Assembly: GCA_945928585.1 (NCBI GenBank)
Contig: CAMENQ010000125.1
Span: forward strand, 1-6,984
Length of the DNA stretch: 6,984 bases
Direction of reading: 5' to 3'
Origin: an uncultured Roseburia sp.
Lineage (GTDB): Bacteria; Bacillota; Clostridia; Lachnospirales; Lachnospiraceae
Part shown: positions 6,263 to 6,984 of the stretch, piece after piece
Position numbering within the stretch: the first letter of the stretch is position 1
How the letters are laid out: every line of letters begins with the position of its first letter
Notes under the pieces: generated by a model
Databases searched by the model: none
Seen by the model: the letters and a program-made list of their open reading frames with translations, nothing else
Told to the model about the DNA's origin: nothing
Translations under genes and position numbers: made by a program

Positions 6263-6376
6263 CGCCAAAGTTTTTTGACGCTCTTAACGTCGTCTGTGAG
6301 GCGATGTGCAATCATAAAATTTTCCTGATTTAATAGGAAAATAAAACTGACAACGATAATAAGGATAATATGTTCA

Positions 6377-6414
6377 CCGCACACATTTCAGACGTACGAG
6401 AGTACGGGCTGCGG
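6377..6414 (+). other. Two-part hairpin with GNRA-type tetraloop upstream of rpsM
   Basis: CCGCA (6377-6381) pairs with TGCGG (6410-6414), and inside it CGTAC (6393-6397) pairs with GTACG (6402-6406) around GAGA, a GNRA loop. The two stems are separated by an asymmetric internal loop of 11 and 3 nt. This architecture and the locally higher GC content suggest a folded RNA rather than random spacer. Confidence 0.5.
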
Positions 6415-6465
6415 AAGGGGTATATTGTTCCGGTAGAAAGAATTTAATGGAGGTGTAATACACAC

Positions 6466-6834
6466 ATGGCTCGTATTTCAGGTGTTGATTTACCAAGAGA
6501 AAAGCGTGTTGAAATTGGATTAACATATATCTATGGTATAGGAAGAGTTAGTTCAAACAGAATTCTTGCTGCTGCTGGTGTAAACCCAGACACAAGAGTT
6601 AGAGATTTAACAGACGATGAGGTTAAGAAGATTAGTGCAATTATAGACGAAACACAGACTGTAGAAGGTGATTTAAGAAGAGAAATCGCCATGAACATCA
6701 AGAGATTACAGGAAATCGGATGCTACAGAGGAATTCGTCACAGAAAGGGACTTCCTGTACGTGGTCAGAAGACAAAGACAAATGCAAGAACACGTAAGGG
6801 ACCAAAGCGTACAGTTGCTAACAAGAAGAAATAA
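6466..6834 (+). CDS. rpsM: 30S ribosomal protein S13
   Basis: A 122-residue protein of standard length. S13 sits in the head of the small subunit, forms bridges to the large subunit and has a C-terminal tail reaching the P-site t[23 protein letters not shown] (1-20) and the helix-two-turn-helix motif YIYGIG (21-26) are canonical, as is [20 protein letters not shown] (86-105). The basic tail ends in NKKK. GGAGGTG at 6449-6455 precedes the ATG with a somewhat long gap (12 nt from GGAGG). This is the first gene of the classical alpha operon; unusually it is 314 nt from rpmJ and 128 nt from rpsK, both regions being rich in inverted repeats. Confidence 0.98.
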   Translation: MARISGVDLPREKRVEIGLTYIYGIGRVSSNRILAAAGVNPDTRVRDLTDDEVKKISAIIDETQTVEGDLRREIAMNIKRLQEIGCYRGIRHRKGLPVRGQKTKTNARTRKGPKRTVANKKK

Positions 6835-6962
6835 GTTAGTATGATGGTGTACGCTTCAGCGTATGGTTTACAAGTAATTGCGCTGAGGGTGATACAATCT
6901 GCGAAATAAAAAAACAATATGCGGATTGGTTGAATATATGAAAGGAAGAGGTTAGTTTAAAA
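6835..6962 (+). other. 128-nt structured gap between rpsM and rpsK
   Basis: TGTACGC (6848-6854) can pair with GCGTATG (6859-6865) around TTCA (7 bp, two G-U). Alternatively CTTCAGCG (6854-6861) can pair with CGCTGAGG (6881-6888), 8 bp with one G-U and a 19-nt loop; the two are mutually exclusive. A third stem pairs CAATCTGC (6895-6902) with GCGGATTG (6921-6928) with one G-U. The rpsK ribosome binding region (AGGAAGAGG, 6943-6951) follows. No gene or clear promoter was seen. Confidence 0.55.
6920..6945 (+). repeat. Repeat block B, upstream of rpsK
   Basis: TGCGGATT, 5 nt, then AATATATGAAAGG, matching block A at 6235-6262. Here the block ends inside the rpsK ribosome binding region, and its first bases form the right arm of the 6895-6928 stem. 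Confidence 0.6.
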
Positions 6963-6984
6963 ATGGCTAAAGTTACAAAAAAAG
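6963..6984 (+). CDS. rpsK: 30S ribosomal protein S11, first seven codons only
   Basis: ATG at 6963 opens MAKVTKK before the window ends, matching the usual start of S11, a small-subunit platform protein near the mRNA exit and Shine-Dalgarno helix. AGGAAGAGG at 6943-6951 is a plausible ribosome binding site about 11 nt upstream. The position directly after rpsM is the standard alpha-operon place for rpsK, and this context carries most of the identification because so few residues are visible. Confidence 0.88.

Larger units (their letters stand above)
6152..6465 (+). other. 314-nt gene-free, hairpin-rich region before rpsM (candidate leader RNA)
   Basis: No convincing gene is present. By eye it holds five successive stems: 6195-6225 (10 bp, three G-U pairs, covering an AAGGAGGTG), 6262-6281 (GCG-C-CAAA with TTTG-A-CGC, one mismatch), 6287-6307 (8 bp, two G-U, TGTGA loop), 6319-6342 (ATTTTCCT with AGGAAAAT, 8 bp) and 6377-6414 (two-part stem with a GAGA tetraloop). 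None is followed by a U-run. No clear -35/-10 pair was found. Bases 6235-6262 resemble 6920-6945 before rpsK. A 25-codon ORF from ATG 6370 to TAA 6447 is probably incidental. Alpha operons in Escherichia coli are controlled by S4 binding a pseudoknot just upstream of rpsM, so a regulatory leader is a reasonable guess, but I recognise no known RNA family here. Confidence 0.6.

Noticed and set aside
6262..6281. Terminator from TTTTTT before the rpsM leader middle
   Set aside because: The T-run lies in the loop and right arm of the stem, not after a GC-rich stem.
6126..6311. Antisense 61-codon open frame across the rpmJ end and the gap
   Set aside because: It overlaps the rpmJ 3' end, has no family resemblance, and its composition is that of structured spacer.
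6347..6371. Promoter CTGACA plus GATAAT/TAATAT before rpsM
   Set aside because: Spacing is only 11-14 nt; no acceptable -35/-10 pair can be made.
1..6984. CRISPR, IS element, tRNA, defence or toxin genes
   Set aside because: None seen on either strand; all coding space is accounted for by core ribosomal and translation genes.

Overview
The window is an ordinary chromosomal segment of a low-GC Gram-positive bacterium, carrying the 3' half of the spc ribosomal-protein operon and the start of the alpha operon. Gene order is rpsN(end)-rpsH-rplF-rplR-rpsE-rpmD-rplO-secY-adk-map-infA-rpmJ-rpsM-rpsK(start), all on the + strand. The order, AT-rich codon use (TTA, AGA, GGA common), strong AAGGAGGTG-type ribosome binding sites, zinc-ribbon forms of S14, L36 and adenylate kinase, and overall protein sequence point to a clostridial organism. 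My best guess is Lachnospiraceae, as an inference from remembered family sequences and not from a search.

Layout: 1-89 is the end of rpsN and 119-520 is rpsH. Then comes an unusual 121-nt gap (521-641) with a 20-bp tandem duplication of the rpsH stop region and two back-to-back perfect hairpins. From 642 to 4123, rplF-rplR-rpsE-rpmD-rplO-secY are tightly packed (14-19 nt gaps, and a 1-nt rplO/secY overlap). A 122-nt gap with a 12-bp hairpin precedes adk (4246-4890), which is followed closely by map (4915-5664) and infA (5682-5900). A 137-nt gap holds a second, divergent copy of the hairpin element and a plausible sigma-A promoter before rpmJ (6038-6151, GTG start). A 314-nt gene-free, hairpin-rich stretch precedes rpsM (6466-6834), and a further 128-nt structured gap precedes rpsK, whose first codons end the window.

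The genes work together in building ribosomes and starting translation: small-subunit proteins S14, S8, S5, S13, S11; large-subunit proteins L6, L18, L30, L15, L36; initiation factor IF-1; SecY, the core of the protein export channel; adenylate kinase for adenine nucleotide balance; and methionine aminopeptidase, which trims the initiator Met of new proteins. No defence system, mobile element, CRISPR array, tRNA or rRNA was seen.

The protein genes are conventional. The interest lies in the enlarged intergenic regions: (i) two homologous hairpin elements at 548-594 and 5903-5937 that differ by two compensatory base-pair changes, (ii) a 314-nt candidate RNA leader before rpsM with a Shine-Dalgarno sequence held in a stem and no AUG/GUG after it, (iii) a repeated block shared by the rpsM and rpsK upstream regions, and (iv) two mutually exclusive stems between rpsM and rpsK. 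These could be regulatory RNA; all structures were found by eye and have not been folded or compared with other genomes.
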